Of a stretch of 64,000 nucleotides of DNA, positions 10,993-22,431 are shown one piece after another. This DNA comes from Saussurea involucrata (lineage: Eukaryota; Streptophyta; Magnoliopsida; Asterales; Asteraceae): positions 75,894,795 through 75,958,794 of the forward strand of contig CM066327.1 of assembly GCA_033807775.1 (NCBI GenBank), in the 5' to 3' direction. Under the pieces are notes generated by a model. That model was not told where the DNA came from. It was given only the letters and a program-made list of their open reading frames with translations, and did no database searches. How positions within the stretch are numbered: position 1 is the first letter of the stretch; each line of letters starts with the position of its first letter. Position numbers and translations under genes: made by a program.

Positions 10993-13576
10993 TTCAAGAT
11001 TTAAAAATATGGCAACAGTCTTCAACACTTGATCTTTAAAACTTTAACTTTGACCGCTTTAAACTTTGAAGCTTTGGCACTCTTCAAACAGTTGAATCTT
11101 CACAAGTTCACGTTGAACTTTGATGCTTTGACATTCTTCAAACTTTCAACTTAGAACAAGTCTTCAGTCAAACATGAAAAGTCTTCGTCTTTCACATTGA
11201 AAAGTCAATCTTCTTCAATACGATCTTCAACAAATTGTCTTCAAGTCTTGAACGTGAATTTCAGATCTTTGCAGCTTTGAATTTTGTAGCTTTGAACTTT
11301 GAAGCTTTGAAAACTTTGAAGCTTTGAACTCAAACATTGAATGATTTCTTGAACTTTGTATCTTCATCTCTTCGATCTTGAATTGTCTTCGAACAACGAA
11401 CTTTCTCGAAACAACTCGGAATGTCTTCTTGACTTTGGCACATCACTTCTCCCCCTTAATCTGTCATTGACAAATCTCTCTTTTCTTCATGGTATTATTT
11501 CTTCCCCTGTTCTTCAATATACTATTTCTCCCCCTTTTTGATGATTGTGAGCATCATGATCATCAAAACCTGTATCAAATTTCAGCACGCACTTTGTTCA
11601 CCACAAGTAACATTCTCCTCCTTCTTGATCTGATAAACCGTCAATTCCAAAAGAATTTATCCGAATCTTTTCAAATTCAGACAAAAGAATGTGGTAACCC
11701 TGAAACAACGGATGAATCAGTTAAAATGCCTGTAAGTAGCACGGAGCCACTTAGTACAACGGATGTACTTTGTAAAGGAGCTTTTTGATGTTCACTCCCC
11801 CAGGGCTTCCATTCAATCATCGAAAAACCATAAAGGAATTTCTATGAACGTTATGACAAGAAAACATATTCCTTGTGTGAACGTGCTTGTGTAGAAATGA
11901 ATAAAGCAACATATGCTTGATTATTATAGGCTCAAAGTGTGTAAACTGTTGAGACAGCAACAATTTTCCACGGACTCAATGTGCATGAATGAAGAGCGAA
12001 GGTGGGGCAAACTTCCTTCTTTTTCAATATCCAAACCTTCCGAGTGAAGATCAGATAGATTATATGTTGCATCCCCAAGAAAAATGACACATTCCTTTGT
12101 TAAGAAAGAAATGAGTAGCTGGTGGGGTTAAATGCAAGAGTTGGCATGGGCTAACTGCCTGTTTCAATGATGGTTACCAAAGAATGTGAACCAATCAGTA
12201 ATGTGGCTTCCCGGCTCAGAAAATGGATGGTGCAGAGTTCTCTTATTCTTTTAACTCTGTTCTCACACCCTCTTCCTGTTTTTAAATCCGCTCACTTCTA
12301 CCCAAACTCTCCTTTACATTTTACCTCAACACAATGAGATACTCAACCGGATGAGATATCTCCCCCACTCTTTGATGTAGACCCCTCACCCCTCAATCAC
12401 TCAAGGTAACTTCTTGGGTAGGAAACACTGGTTAACGTGGATCCATAGAAGTTTAATAATCTCACACTGATCCCATGAAAATGTCCTAAAACGTTTTGAG
12501 GTGTTCAACAGTTTAACTTGAACAATTAAATGTCGGCATTTGAATGACATTGTCATCAGTATGTATGCTCCTCAATAATATCATGAAATATTTGAGCATT
12601 TGAACGATGAAGAATTCTCAAAACAAGAATAATGAATGAATGAAATGAATTCGAAGGACTTGTTTGAGAATCTGACAATGTATCAATCAGATCAAATATT
12701 AATGATAATCATGAAGGATAATCATGTAAGGTTTTAGGGTATCAAAGAATTGAAATTTGTTTATATGAACAAATATAAACAATCTTTGAATGAAACGTTT
12801 AAGTTTTCACGCTGAAAAAAAATATGATGCTCAACAAAAATGAAGTACAAACGGGAGTATTACCATCGAAAAATTGTTTCGTTTTGAGACATGGTAATAA
12901 CAAATTCAATATGAAGTTGAACCGGTGTGTATGAATACTTGAAAGTATATAGAAAAGATAATACACAAGTATTAATCTTTAGAAACACACGGTCAGAAAT
13001 GATGTTACGATAATCCGTGATCTCCATGAAAAACATTTAAAATCACACTTCTAAATTCATAAAATTTGTTTGAGAATAGAGAAGTGGTTTGAACATTTAA
13101 GGAAAAAACATTTTTAATGCTTGAAAGTCGTTCTTCTTTCAAACAATCAGAGATTAAGATCAGAAGATACGTACAGTCATAATTGTTTGAGCTCCCCCTC
13201 AAATCATGATACAATGATTTAAAAATCATATAAGCTCCCCCTTAACATGTGCAAAAGATCTTTATGTGTACTAAATCTGCACAAAGACTTGGATTAAAAT
13301 ATCCTTAATTATTAAAACGAGTTCTGAATTACCAGGATTGAAGTAAATTCAGAAGTCATAGTCGTTGAAGAACGAGTCTTGATCTGATATGATCAGAAGT
13401 CAAAATCATTGAAGTACGGGTCCTAAACTGATATGTTTAGAAGCCATTAGTCTTTGCTCCCCCTTAATGGCACATGTACTCTTCAAAAAAATTCACCGCT
13501 TTTCTTCTGTTTTTCAGTCATGTGTGAGATTTATGTTTCCAAATCAGCACCACACATGATGAACCTACAAAACAGA
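10993..13576 (-). other. L1 long 3' non-coding region
   Basis: About 2.6 kb between the coding region and the PPT, without a convincing ORF. It is rich in CTTTGAA/GCTTTGA repeats (11040-11340). Blocks at 11480-12440 and 12490-13240 are highly similar to 61120-62050 and 62100-62890 of the second coiled-coil element although the LTRs of the two differ. Confidence 0.6.
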
Positions 13577-15372
13577 TTAAGCAGATTTTGGTACCCAATG
13601 GCACTTGGGTCCTAGTGTGTTAGGTGTAGATTTCTTAGAAGGAATACTGTAAGTACCGTACCAATAAGAAGTAAAATCTTTATGCACAAAATCATTTGAT
13701 CCACAGTAAGAACAACAGATTTTCTTATGTGCCAACCTAATCAGATGATTTGCGGAATGAATAGGATTAGGTTTAGCAGAAGATTTACCTTTCGGCGCAT
13801 TGTTCTTTTTGGCCTTTGATGTGGAAGCAGATGATTTGGTACATCTTTCTTTGGAGGTGTTGTGCCTTTGACTCTCCATTCCATCTTCACTTTCTTGAAG
13901 ACTGGAAAATCTTTAGAATTGGAAGTATTAACTTTAGGCACATTTGGGTTGTTATCTGATTTATCAAACAAAGGATTATAGAAGAGATTTGTTGAACGAA
14001 TATGATCTTTTGAGAAATCAGTTGATCCATTAAATTGTTTGGAAGGAATGTTTTTAAAGCTTGAACTTGAAACAGTTTTAAAAGAGCATTCAGAATCATT
14101 TGAATCAACAAATGGAGTCTGAAAGATAGTATCATGACTGGCCTGCTTTGAGACATCAAATTTAAAAATGATGTCTTCAAGTTCTTTGACTTTGTTTATC
14201 AAAACATTTTTCTCTTTAAAAGTTAGATCAAATTTGTTTTGGAGATCAGATTTGATTAATTGATCCTTCATATCAGCTGATAAACCAGATAATCTTTTGG
14301 TAAGATTAAGAATCGCATCTTCAAAATATTTGCGTTCCGATTCAAAATCTTTTTCCAAAAACTTTCTTTTATCAGTAATCTCTTTGAAAGTTTCCATATT
14401 TTTCTTTTTAAGGGTTTTATTTTCCTTTTCAAAGAGATTTTTCTTTTCCGCAAAATCTTTTCTTTCCTTTTCCAAAAGATTTTCTAAATCAGAGATTTTC
14501 ACGGAAAGCTCAGAACTTTTAATCTCAAAAGATTTTCGTTCAGTTTCAAAATCAGCTCTTTCTTTCTCTTGCTTCTGTTTTTCAAGATATAAAACTTTTT
14601 CAAAATCGGAGATTTGTTTCACAAGTTTTATATATTTAAGCTCAATAGCTTTCTTTTGAACATTTGTGTTGTCAAACACAAGCTTCTTGACAACTTTCTC
14701 TTTTTCAAGATTAGACAGTTTTCTTTGTAGCTCAGCATTTTCACTGTCCAAACTTTTTCTTTTATCTTGAACTTCTTTTAATTGAACTTGTAAATGCAAG
14801 TTCCACTTCTCTCTCTTTTCTTCCCTACTCTTCATATCAGTATTCTCTCTTTGAAGAGTTGTTACTTTCTCTTGAAGTTTCCCGATTTAATCGTGCAGAC
14901 TTGAGTCGTCTTTCTTTGTTTCAAGACCTGCAATATAAACTTCAAGATCAGTAATTCTTTTTGTAAGTTCAGCATTTTGTTCTTTCAAGATAGATTTTTC
15001 ATTTGAAGAAGAAATGACTAAAATCTGTCTCTTCAGATCAGCATTTTCTTCCTCCAATGTTTTTATATTCCCTTGAAGCTCTTTTATATTTTCTTGATGA
15101 GTTGAGATGTCAAGTGTCTTGTTCTTCTCTTGTGTATCTTCAAAAACTACAATCTTGCCATTCAAATCTTTCAGTTCGGACTTAAGAGAAAAAACTTTGT
15201 CTTCTAAAGAAGCTTTCTCAGACTTGAGCTTTGTATTTTTTCTTTCGTCTTCACTAAAATATCTCATGTACTTATCGGATAAACATTCAAGACGCTTGAT
15301 CTCATCTTTAGCTTCAGAAAGAGTCCATTTTCTCTCATTTAACTTCTCTATATAATTCATCTTGATAAACAT
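13577..15372 (-). pseudogene. L1 coiled-coil gag-like protein, broken
   Basis: The frame opens at ATG 15372 (or 15360, MNYIEKL), just after an acceptor-like TTTCTTTTCAG on the minus strand. It runs to a TAA at 14887-14889, continues in the same frame to about 13870, then shifts frame and ends at 13577. Most of it is a long heptad-type coiled coil rich in K, E, L, N and D. The end carries CCSYCGSNDF and a stretch closing in WVPKSA just before the stop. Two lesions (one nonsense, one frameshift) inactivate it. The most likely role was a gag-type assembly or RNA-binding protein. Without a database search a host-derived coiled-coil protein cannot be excluded, but a second copy in an independent element (63269-64000) argues for an element gene. 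Confidence 0.7.
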
Positions 15373-17558
15373 TTTGAAAAGAAACCTGAAAAGAAACACA
15401 AAAAAAAAAATTATATGAAAAATATCAAAAATAATACTACCTAATAGAGTGATCGTCAAAAGAAACTTCGCTTAGAAGTTAGAATTATGTGCACACTCTT
15501 AAAAATCAGAAAAACAAACACAATTAAAGTCAGAAAAATTTTCAAAAAAATTTTGAAAAACAAATTATAAATTTGTCTTCCAAAAGTTGAATTTGAAAAC
15601 TTTGCGCGGAAATATTGGACTTTAATTGACAAACCTGCAAAACAAGAGAAAAATATGTCAGTTACGAATAAAAGCAGGTAAAATGACAAAAATTTGACAC
15701 TAAAATGACAAAAAAAGTCAAAAATACAAAATATAGGGACTAAAAATGTAAAATTCTAAAACTAACAACTCAAGGTACTAAAAATGTAAAAATCAAAAAC
15801 TTAACTACAAGGACCAAACTTGATAGATTCTGAAACTACTTACTACAGGGACCAAATCTGCCAAAACCTAAAATCTATTAACAGCCTTAACTAAAATACT
15901 AACGGAAGGACCAAAAATGTTAAGAAACTAACGGAAAAACTAACAAAATCGTTAGTAAAATGACTCTAACCTAACTGACTGACACTTAACTTAAAAAGGA
16001 CTAAAATGAAAAGAAAAATTAACAAAACTAACGAGCTTTAACAGAAATAACGAAAAAAGAACCAAAAATGTCACAAAACTAACGGACACTTAACGGATTC
16101 CGTTAAAACACTATTTATCATCTTCTTTATCGAGACCCAATCTGCAAAAGTCGATATGGAATCAAACTTTTCGACCAAAACTGTTCGTTTATGATCCCTT
16201 AAGCTCCCTCAAGCTCCCTCAATTGATTAGAAGTCGAAACACGCTTTCAAACTCCCAAAATTCGCAACCGAAAGTTTTCGATAAAAACCGAACGAAAACT
16301 TTAAACTGTGATATCTCCTTCGTTTCTAGACGAAAATCGCTGATTCTTTTTGAGTTGTGATCCTTAATTGATTACCAAGCTATTCCAACAAAAAAAATCT
16401 CGCTCATGCGACGTTTTCTGAAGACCCACGTTTTTCCGGCGAGCCTGTTTTCCGAAATGATTAGAATTCGGACAAAGAAGGATGCGAAATGAGTAAGGTT
16501 TCGTATCAAGAAGGATGCAAATTGGTGATGGTTTCGGATCAAGAGTGATGCGAATTGAGCTGGTTTCGTATCCAGCACGATCCGGAACCTTATGTCAAGC
16601 ACACACACAAGCAAGTTAAACACACACACATGCACCTCAAATAATACGAAATGAGGATGGTTTCGTATCAAGAAGGATACGAAATGATATGGTTTCGTAT
16701 CAGCTATGATCCGAAATTGAACACACACACACACACTCCTCAAAATTAAACGCACAAACACACTGCACACACAGTAAGCATTTAAACATACACACAAGTT
16801 GCTTAAACAAACACACACACCCTTTAAAAAAAATATGGTTTCGTATCCAGAGGATCCGAAACCATTTTGAGTAAGCATCCACACACACATCTCAAAATTT
16901 AAACACAGTGTGATCCGAAACCTTCATTACCAAGAATACGAAACCTTGCTGCTGTGTTGATTTTTTTTTTCCTTTGACTTCCTTTCTTATTCAAGAAAAC
17001 AAATCCTGCATAACTCACAAAAAAAATTAGAAACTTGAATTATGGATTAAAATCAAACACAAACAACTTTTAAAACATATCAACAATTGTTTTGGATCAA
17101 AAATTCAGATTTGAAAATTTTATCCAAGAACACTCAAGAACACATTCAATCAAAAAATTCAAAAATGATTTTTTTGGATTAAAACTTGAAATTTTTTTGA
17201 TTAAATCATGTCTAAAACATGTTTTTAGAAAAGATTTTGCACAAAAATGAATCAAATCACCTACAAATTGCAAAATCAATCTCCAAAAAAATTCACAGCT
17301 CACTTTTTCAAGAACACAAAATTTTTACAAAAATCTTCAAATTGATCAATTCTTGATGTGTTTTTGCAAAATTGATGATGCAAATCTTGTTTAGAATGAT
17401 GGAGAAACACTTTGCAATCAAAATCAAATCAAAAAACACACAAAAATTGCATAACCCATTTGTGTTCTTCAAGTTTTCAAAAAATGATGGATTTCTTCAA
17501 AATTTCTTCAAATCTTCATCAAATTGGACGAATTTTGCACACAATTCAATCTCCCAAA
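15373..17558 (-). other. L1 leader between PBS and coding region
   Basis: About 2.2 kb, non-coding. 15690-16130 is a decayed repeat of ACTAAAAATGTAAAA and CTAACGGA motifs. 16440-16930 carries the hairpin array. 16730-16880 is rich in ACACACAC. The long minus ORF over 16372-16890 follows these repeats and is not a gene. Confidence 0.6.
16440..16940. repeat. Hairpin array in the L1 leader
   Basis: About eight loosely spaced units built on TTTCGTATC and its complement GATACGAAA. The clearest is 16661-16684, with perfect 9-bp arms around the loop AAGAAG. Others use GGATCC-type variants, for example GGTTTCGTATCC paired with GGATCCGAAACC near 16840-16862. Confidence 0.75.
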
Positions 17559-17570
17559 GCTCTGATACCA
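17559..17570 (-). other. L1 primer binding site
   Basis: On the minus strand TGGTATCAGAGC, matching the 3' end of initiator tRNA-Met, two bases from the 5' LTR. Confidence 0.9.
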
Positions 17571-17572
17571 AT

Positions 17573-17917
17573 TGTAAACACCAGATCTATTAGGTAAACA
17601 TGAATTCTTCCATTGATCTTCAAGAATCTAGATATTACATAGGAATTAAGCATTTTCTCTCTCTAGATTCTCTCTCTAGAATCTCTCTCTAGATTTACAA
17701 TTATGCTCATTCACTAATCACTTTCTCTAGACTTTCTTAACAACTAAGCTAACTAAACCTATTTATACCTATGAATTACAACACAAGTATTTCTAATTAC
17801 ATTGACTTTCTAACTAAACAACTTTGACTTTGACTATTTTGACTTTTACTTTGACTTTACAATGTTTGACCATTACAAGACTTTACAATAAATCTTGAAT
17901 ACAATAATGCTCTAACA
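17573..17917 (-). repeat. L1 5' LTR
   Basis: 345 bp, about 99% identical to 10633-10977 by eye (differences in ATTCTTCC, GATCTTCAAG and AAGCATTTT). Minus-strand TATA box at 17760-17767. Confidence 0.9.
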
Positions 17918-18151
17918 AAATTAGATTTCAAATTTAATGCAAAAGGAAATTAATGTTTTTTAATTAAAATCAGAAATATTTTTTAAGATAATTACGTTTC
18001 AAAATTAATGCAAAACGAAATTAATGTTTTCTAATTGAAATCAAAAATGTTTTTAAGGAAATTACGTTTCAAAATTAATGCAAAAGAAAATTAATGTTTT
18101 TTAATTGAAATCAAGAATGTTTTTTAAAGAAATTACGTTTCGAAATTAATA

Positions 18152-18874
18152 CCGACTCCAAGTCTTGTATCTCAATCTGCATTCGTCTCTTCGTTTTTCC
18201 GTTGCCATTCGAAAAGTTCATCGTTGCCTCGCATGCTACAACCTCACCAATGATATATATATAATGATTAAAAAATTAGTATAAATAATGATAACATAAA
18301 TAACATATATTAAAAAAATTTAGTAAATATAAAATAATTAATTGACTAACCAATTGTTGTATCTTCTAGAATAATCTTTGATATCACGTTTTGATATTTG
18401 ACAAATGAAAAACCAAATAGGGAACCATTAAAATCCAAGCACCTGGTAACCGAAGTTTTGTAATACAAACTTAATTTGTTTGTATTATCATTTAACTTGT
18501 ATTTTGAGGCATGCCGAGCAATTGTAGGATTTTTTATGAATATGACAGCCCCTTCATGAAGCAAAATTTTAAACTTCGGCATGGATTTTTGTAGAACATT
18601 AGCATGGATTTTAATGCCCTGAAAAAATTGATATGGAAAAATCATAATTGTTGAAAAATAAGAAGCTATGATGGATACGAAGCTAAAGATTCGAATACAA
18701 ATAATAAATTACCTCTTCATCCATTAATATCATCTCGATGGAATATATTTGTTCAGGATTCTTGAACAATGGTTGATTCCACAAACGAATTATTCTAACC
18801 TTGATAGTAAAATCATCTTCTTGTATATCAAGGTGGTTAATAAGAGTAATATTCTTCCCATCCATTATATACAT
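18152..18874 (-). pseudogene. RPA1-like OB-fold protein fragment, three exons
   Basis: Exon 1 (18874-18713) contains KVRIIRLWNQPLFKNPEQIY and SIEMILMDEE. A GT donor at 18712-18711 and an acceptor TTTTTTCAG before 18618 remove a 94-bp intron, and the join is in frame (phase 0). Exon 2 (18618-18351) contains GIKIHANVLQ and LFGFSFVKYQ. An exon-3-like stretch (about 18249-18152) reads EVVACEATMNFSNGNGKTKR. This is the N-terminal OB fold (DUF223 type) of plant RPA70-like single-strand DNA-binding proteins. The DBD-B/C parts are missing and exon 3 lacks a clean AG acceptor, so it is a fragment. Plant Helitrons carry such genes, so a Helitron origin is possible; I could not find Helitron termini. 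Confidence 0.8.
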
Positions 18875-18987
18875 AAAAGATTAATTAAATAAATGGTTAA
18901 TCAATCCTTCATTTGGATGAAAGCTAAATAGTTCATAGAGGTTATAGCGCATACAGTTAAAACACAAGATTGTTATAGCGTATACCA

Positions 18988-19165
18988 TAAAGAACAAGCA
19001 GGTTGTAGCAAAAAAACCAAGCAGAAGTAGAGAAACCAAATCGTTGGAAGTTTAAAAATTGAGATCAGAAAACCTACCTGTTATGAAGCAAACCAGATTT
19101 CCAAAATTCGTTGGAGTCTTGATGGAGGTGCTTACCAGATTTCCAGAATTCGTATTAGCCAAAAT
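18988..19165 (-). repeat. Copy 2 of the 5'-exon-like segment
   Basis: Matches 9797-10010 with small indels. It lies about 110 bp upstream of the RPA1-like start codon on the same strand, fitting a 5' untranslated exon or promoter region. Confidence 0.5.
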
Positions 19166-19440
19166 ATTGTTTTTAGCCAAAATATATAGGAGGAAGAAGG
19201 GGCTTATTTTTGGGGCAAAATTAATCAATTTCGAAATTAATGCAAAAATTAATCAATTTTGATTATTCAATTTCCTTTATTTTTTGGGCTAATTTTTTAT
19301 ATTTATTAATCAATTTCTAAAGTAATGCAAACATTAATCAATTTTGATTATTCAGTTGCCTTTAATAAATATGTATAGCCAAAATTACTAATGAACGTAT
19401 TAATTGAAATCATTAATGTTATGGACGTATTAATTGAAAT

Positions 19441-19734
19441 TGTGAGTCCATGATCTTCAACAAATCAAGTAATGTGTAACAAGATTAGGTAGAGAATGAC
19501 TAATTGTTTATTGAAATGTAAATCTAATCTAGAGAGAACACAAGTTGGTTTTAAGGCTACATTGTGAATTATGAATTGTTACTTACAAAATTACATTACA
19601 AGTCCTATTTATACTCCCCTTCCTTTGTTACAACAAGTAAGCCCAAGCCCATTTACATGTTAAAGCCCATTAGGCCCAAATCTATTACTTTACAAAACTT
19701 TCTAATTAATTAGGACAACTTAAATGTCCTAACA
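19441..19734 (-). repeat. L2 3' LTR
   Basis: 294 bp, TGTGAGTCCATG...TGTCCTAACA on +. Minus-strand TATA box at 19606-19613. The adjoining PPT on + is TTCTCCCCATAAAG (19735-19748). Confidence 0.9.
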
Positions 19735-21371
19735 TTCTCCCCATAAAGTTTTGGAAAGTAAATCATTTTCAAGTCTTTGACTCCTCCCCCCCTTGATTTT
19801 CTTGAAAAACTTTAGCGGTGCAATTCTTTAAAAGTAGGCTCGGCTCCCCCTTGAAAGTTGCTCTAATTCATCATATTTTCAACCTTGAAAAATCAGATTC
19901 AATGTACTCCATAACCCCGACTAAGTGCACGAAAAACATTTCCAAAATGTAGAAACTCGAGCTCGTTCCGATAAGCCCACAAGAATGATAACGAGTGAGT
20001 TTTGAGTGATAAGCCAAATGCATTCTTAATTTAAAACAAAGAATCCGTCGTTGAACCACGAGGTGAGTAGGAATTCGGCTTAAGAGCTTGGTCCGAATTT
20101 GCTCGAAGGAGGAACGGTAAAAAGTACGCGCTACTCGGTAGAGGTTTCGAGGAATCGTATGCAAATCGATGTCGTGGAGATGGAAGTGTGACAAACGTAA
20201 TGTAGGAATGATGCCACACGAGTTCCATAAGCAAAACCACGAATTTTAACGACTTTAACGGAATCTGGACCAAAAATGTTAGAAAACTAACTGGCCACTA
20301 ACGGACTCCGTTAGTCACTATTCATCATCTTCCAAAAATCAACTTTCACGCTGTTGATTTCCCTTGCAATTTATTTTCATTTTCCACCAACAAACTTGCT
20401 TTGTATCACTTTCTTAGCCTTCAATGACCATCAAATAATGAAGATCAACAAAAAATCAACCTCATGCATCGTGAAACACTTCGCCGTCGATCTAACAACT
20501 TTTTCCTGCGAGATCATCCAACAACCCTAAAACATGTGATTTCTTGCTGGATTTTACGTCACTTTGCTCCAAACAGATCGAAATGATAAAAACGAGCAGA
20601 TCAGTAACAAAATTTCGGCGAAAACCTGGATTTCCGGCAATTCCCGTTTTTCCGGCGACACGCCGGTGAGATGTGATTTTCCGATCTATCAACATCCAAC
20701 AGCTCTAAAATTCCAAATTCTTGCTGGAAATTACACCAAACACTTGCAAACTGATCGAAATATCAATATGAACAGATCTGAGGTGGATTGATTTCAAAAC
20801 TTCGACGGATACACAATGTTCCGGCCAGATCTACGTTTTTCCGGCGAGATCAATTTAGAACACACAACTCATTGGTTTTTTGATCAAAATCAGATCTGAA
20901 AGTTGCTTTCTGCTCTAAACTTAAAAACTAACAGATCTGAAGAAGTTTAATCGATCAAAACCATCAAATGAATAATATTGAACATCTCCTTCCATGAAGG
21001 CTTCGAAGAACTTACTGTTGATATTTTCAGATCTCAAAATCACTGAAATCTTCATATTTTTCCAGATCTGATCGATGAAAGTCTTCATAAACAATATAGA
21101 AACAGATCTGAGTAGATCAAATCGAATCATGCACCAAAAAATATCCGGATCTTAAGAAAAACTCGCGAAGAACACCGAAAAACTCTCGAAAATTTTGAAA
21201 TTCGTCAAAACTTGTCGAAATTCGATTCTAAAAATTGGAGATGATCTAGAATCGAATAACGAGCAAATCTTCAAGAGCATATGAGATTTGAGCAAACTTA
21301 CATGTAGATCGGGCAAAAATACTTGAATTGTCGAGATCCGATGATCGTCTTGAAAAAAGATTCATCGATTT

Positions 21372-21384
21372 GGCTCTGATACCA
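21372..21384 (-). other. L2 primer binding site
   Basis: Minus-strand TGGTATCAGAGCC, complementary to initiator tRNA-Met, two bases from the 5' LTR. Confidence 0.9.
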
Positions 21385-21386
21385 AT

Positions 21387-21680
21387 TGTGAGTCCATGAT
21401 CTTCAACAAATCAAGTAATGTGTAACAAGATTAGGTAGAGAAGGACTAATTGTTTATTGAAATGTAAATCTAATCTAGAGAGAACACAAGTTGGTTTGAA
21501 GGCTACATTGTGAATTATGAATTGTTAGTTACAAAATTACATTACAAGTCCTATTTATACTCCCCTTCCCTTGTTACAACAAGTAAGCCCAAGCCCATTT
21601 ACATGTCAAAGCCCATTAGGCCCAAATCTATTACTTTACAAAACTTTCTAATTAATTAGGACAACTTAAATGTCCTAACA
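21387..21680 (-). repeat. L2 5' LTR
   Basis: 294 bp, same length as the left LTR with about 5 substitutions. Confidence 0.9.
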
Positions 21681-21974
21681 GAAATCATAATTTTTTTAAA
21701 GAGTTTAAGACTTTATGCATAAATATATTGTACTCTCTGCTTAAAACCTTGTTTTTTAAGACTTTAAGACTTTGCACATAAATTTGTTGTACTTTGTGCT
21801 TAAAACCTTGTTTTTAAGACTTTAAGACTTTTGTCTTTCATGCTTTATAAGATAGTATAGATATCAATGGTATTTACAAGGTTTGCAAAGTTTGCATTAT
21901 AATAGTGGTTTGCAAATGAAAGCATCTATATATATATATACATATTTATATGAATTATGTACAATCTGTTATGA

Positions 21975-22013
<39 letters not shown>

Positions 22014-22431
22014 TCTAATTTGTGTATATATTTTACTTATAACAAGTAGTTTTATTGAATTATGGGCTTTATATTTTGCTTATTTGCTATAAAATATCAA
22101 ATTATATTTTTTATGATAAGTGTTATGGATTAATATTTTATTCTTTTATTTTTTGGGGCTTACGCCTCACGTACATAAGAGGAAAACGTCTCGAGGCTCG
22201 AATCAATTTTTTAAAACCTTGGTAAATTGTTAATTATATGTGCATCACATCTGTTTTGTGAATACATGCTTACAAATCTGGTTGATCAACTCTATTTCGT
22301 GAATACATATGTGACCACATTTGTTTCATGCTTATCCTTTCATGTTTTGACCAACTCTGTTTTGTGAATACTTCGTTTTGTCCTTCCATTTGATTACACT
22401 TCGTTTATGGTATGTTGAAGAATCCGACATC
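21681..22431. other. Non-coding AT-rich stretch with a TA microsatellite
   Basis: Contains a repeat of CTTTAAGACTTT and AAACCTTGTTTTTAAG (21700-21830), a (TA)n tract at about 21976-22012, and repeats of TTTGTGAATAC (22255-22375). No gene seen. Confidence 0.6.

Larger units (their letters stand above)
10633..17917 (-). mobile_element. Non-autonomous LTR element with coiled-coil gag-like protein (element L1)
   Basis: Two 345-bp LTRs, TSD AAATT on both sides (10628-10632 and 17918-17922), an iMet-type PBS and a PPT define a complete 7285-bp element on the minus strand. The LTRs differ at about 3 positions, so the insertion is recent. The only coding content is a coiled-coil protein ending in a CX2C motif (13577-15372); no protease, RT or integrase can be read. 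It must therefore depend on another element for reverse transcription and integration. The protein resembles the C-terminal gag of SIRE-type copia elements in layout, which is inference. Confidence 0.9.
19441..21680 (-). mobile_element. Short non-coding LTR element (L2)
   Basis: Two 294-bp LTRs, TSD GAAAT (19436-19440 and 21681-21685), PBS and PPT define a 2240-bp minus-strand element. The internal part of 1652 bp encodes nothing convincing. It shares the CTCCCC-type PPT, the LTR layout with TATTTATA, and the leader phrase CGGACTCCGTTAG...CACTATTCATCATCTTC with L1 (compare 16085-16125 and 20290-20330), so it is a shortened relative of the L1 family. LTRs differ at about 5 positions. Confidence 0.9.

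Noticed and set aside
14297..14659. + ORF of 120 codons rich in Ser/Phe/Lys
   Set aside because: Antisense shadow of the coiled-coil coding region; Lys/Glu codons read backwards give Phe/Ser.
16372..16890. 172-codon minus ORF with many Cys/Val
   Set aside because: It is produced by ACACAC tracts and the hairpin repeats of the L1 leader.
19871..20194. 107-codon minus ORF in L2
   Set aside because: No recognised motif, no counterpart in the related L1 or L4; probably chance.
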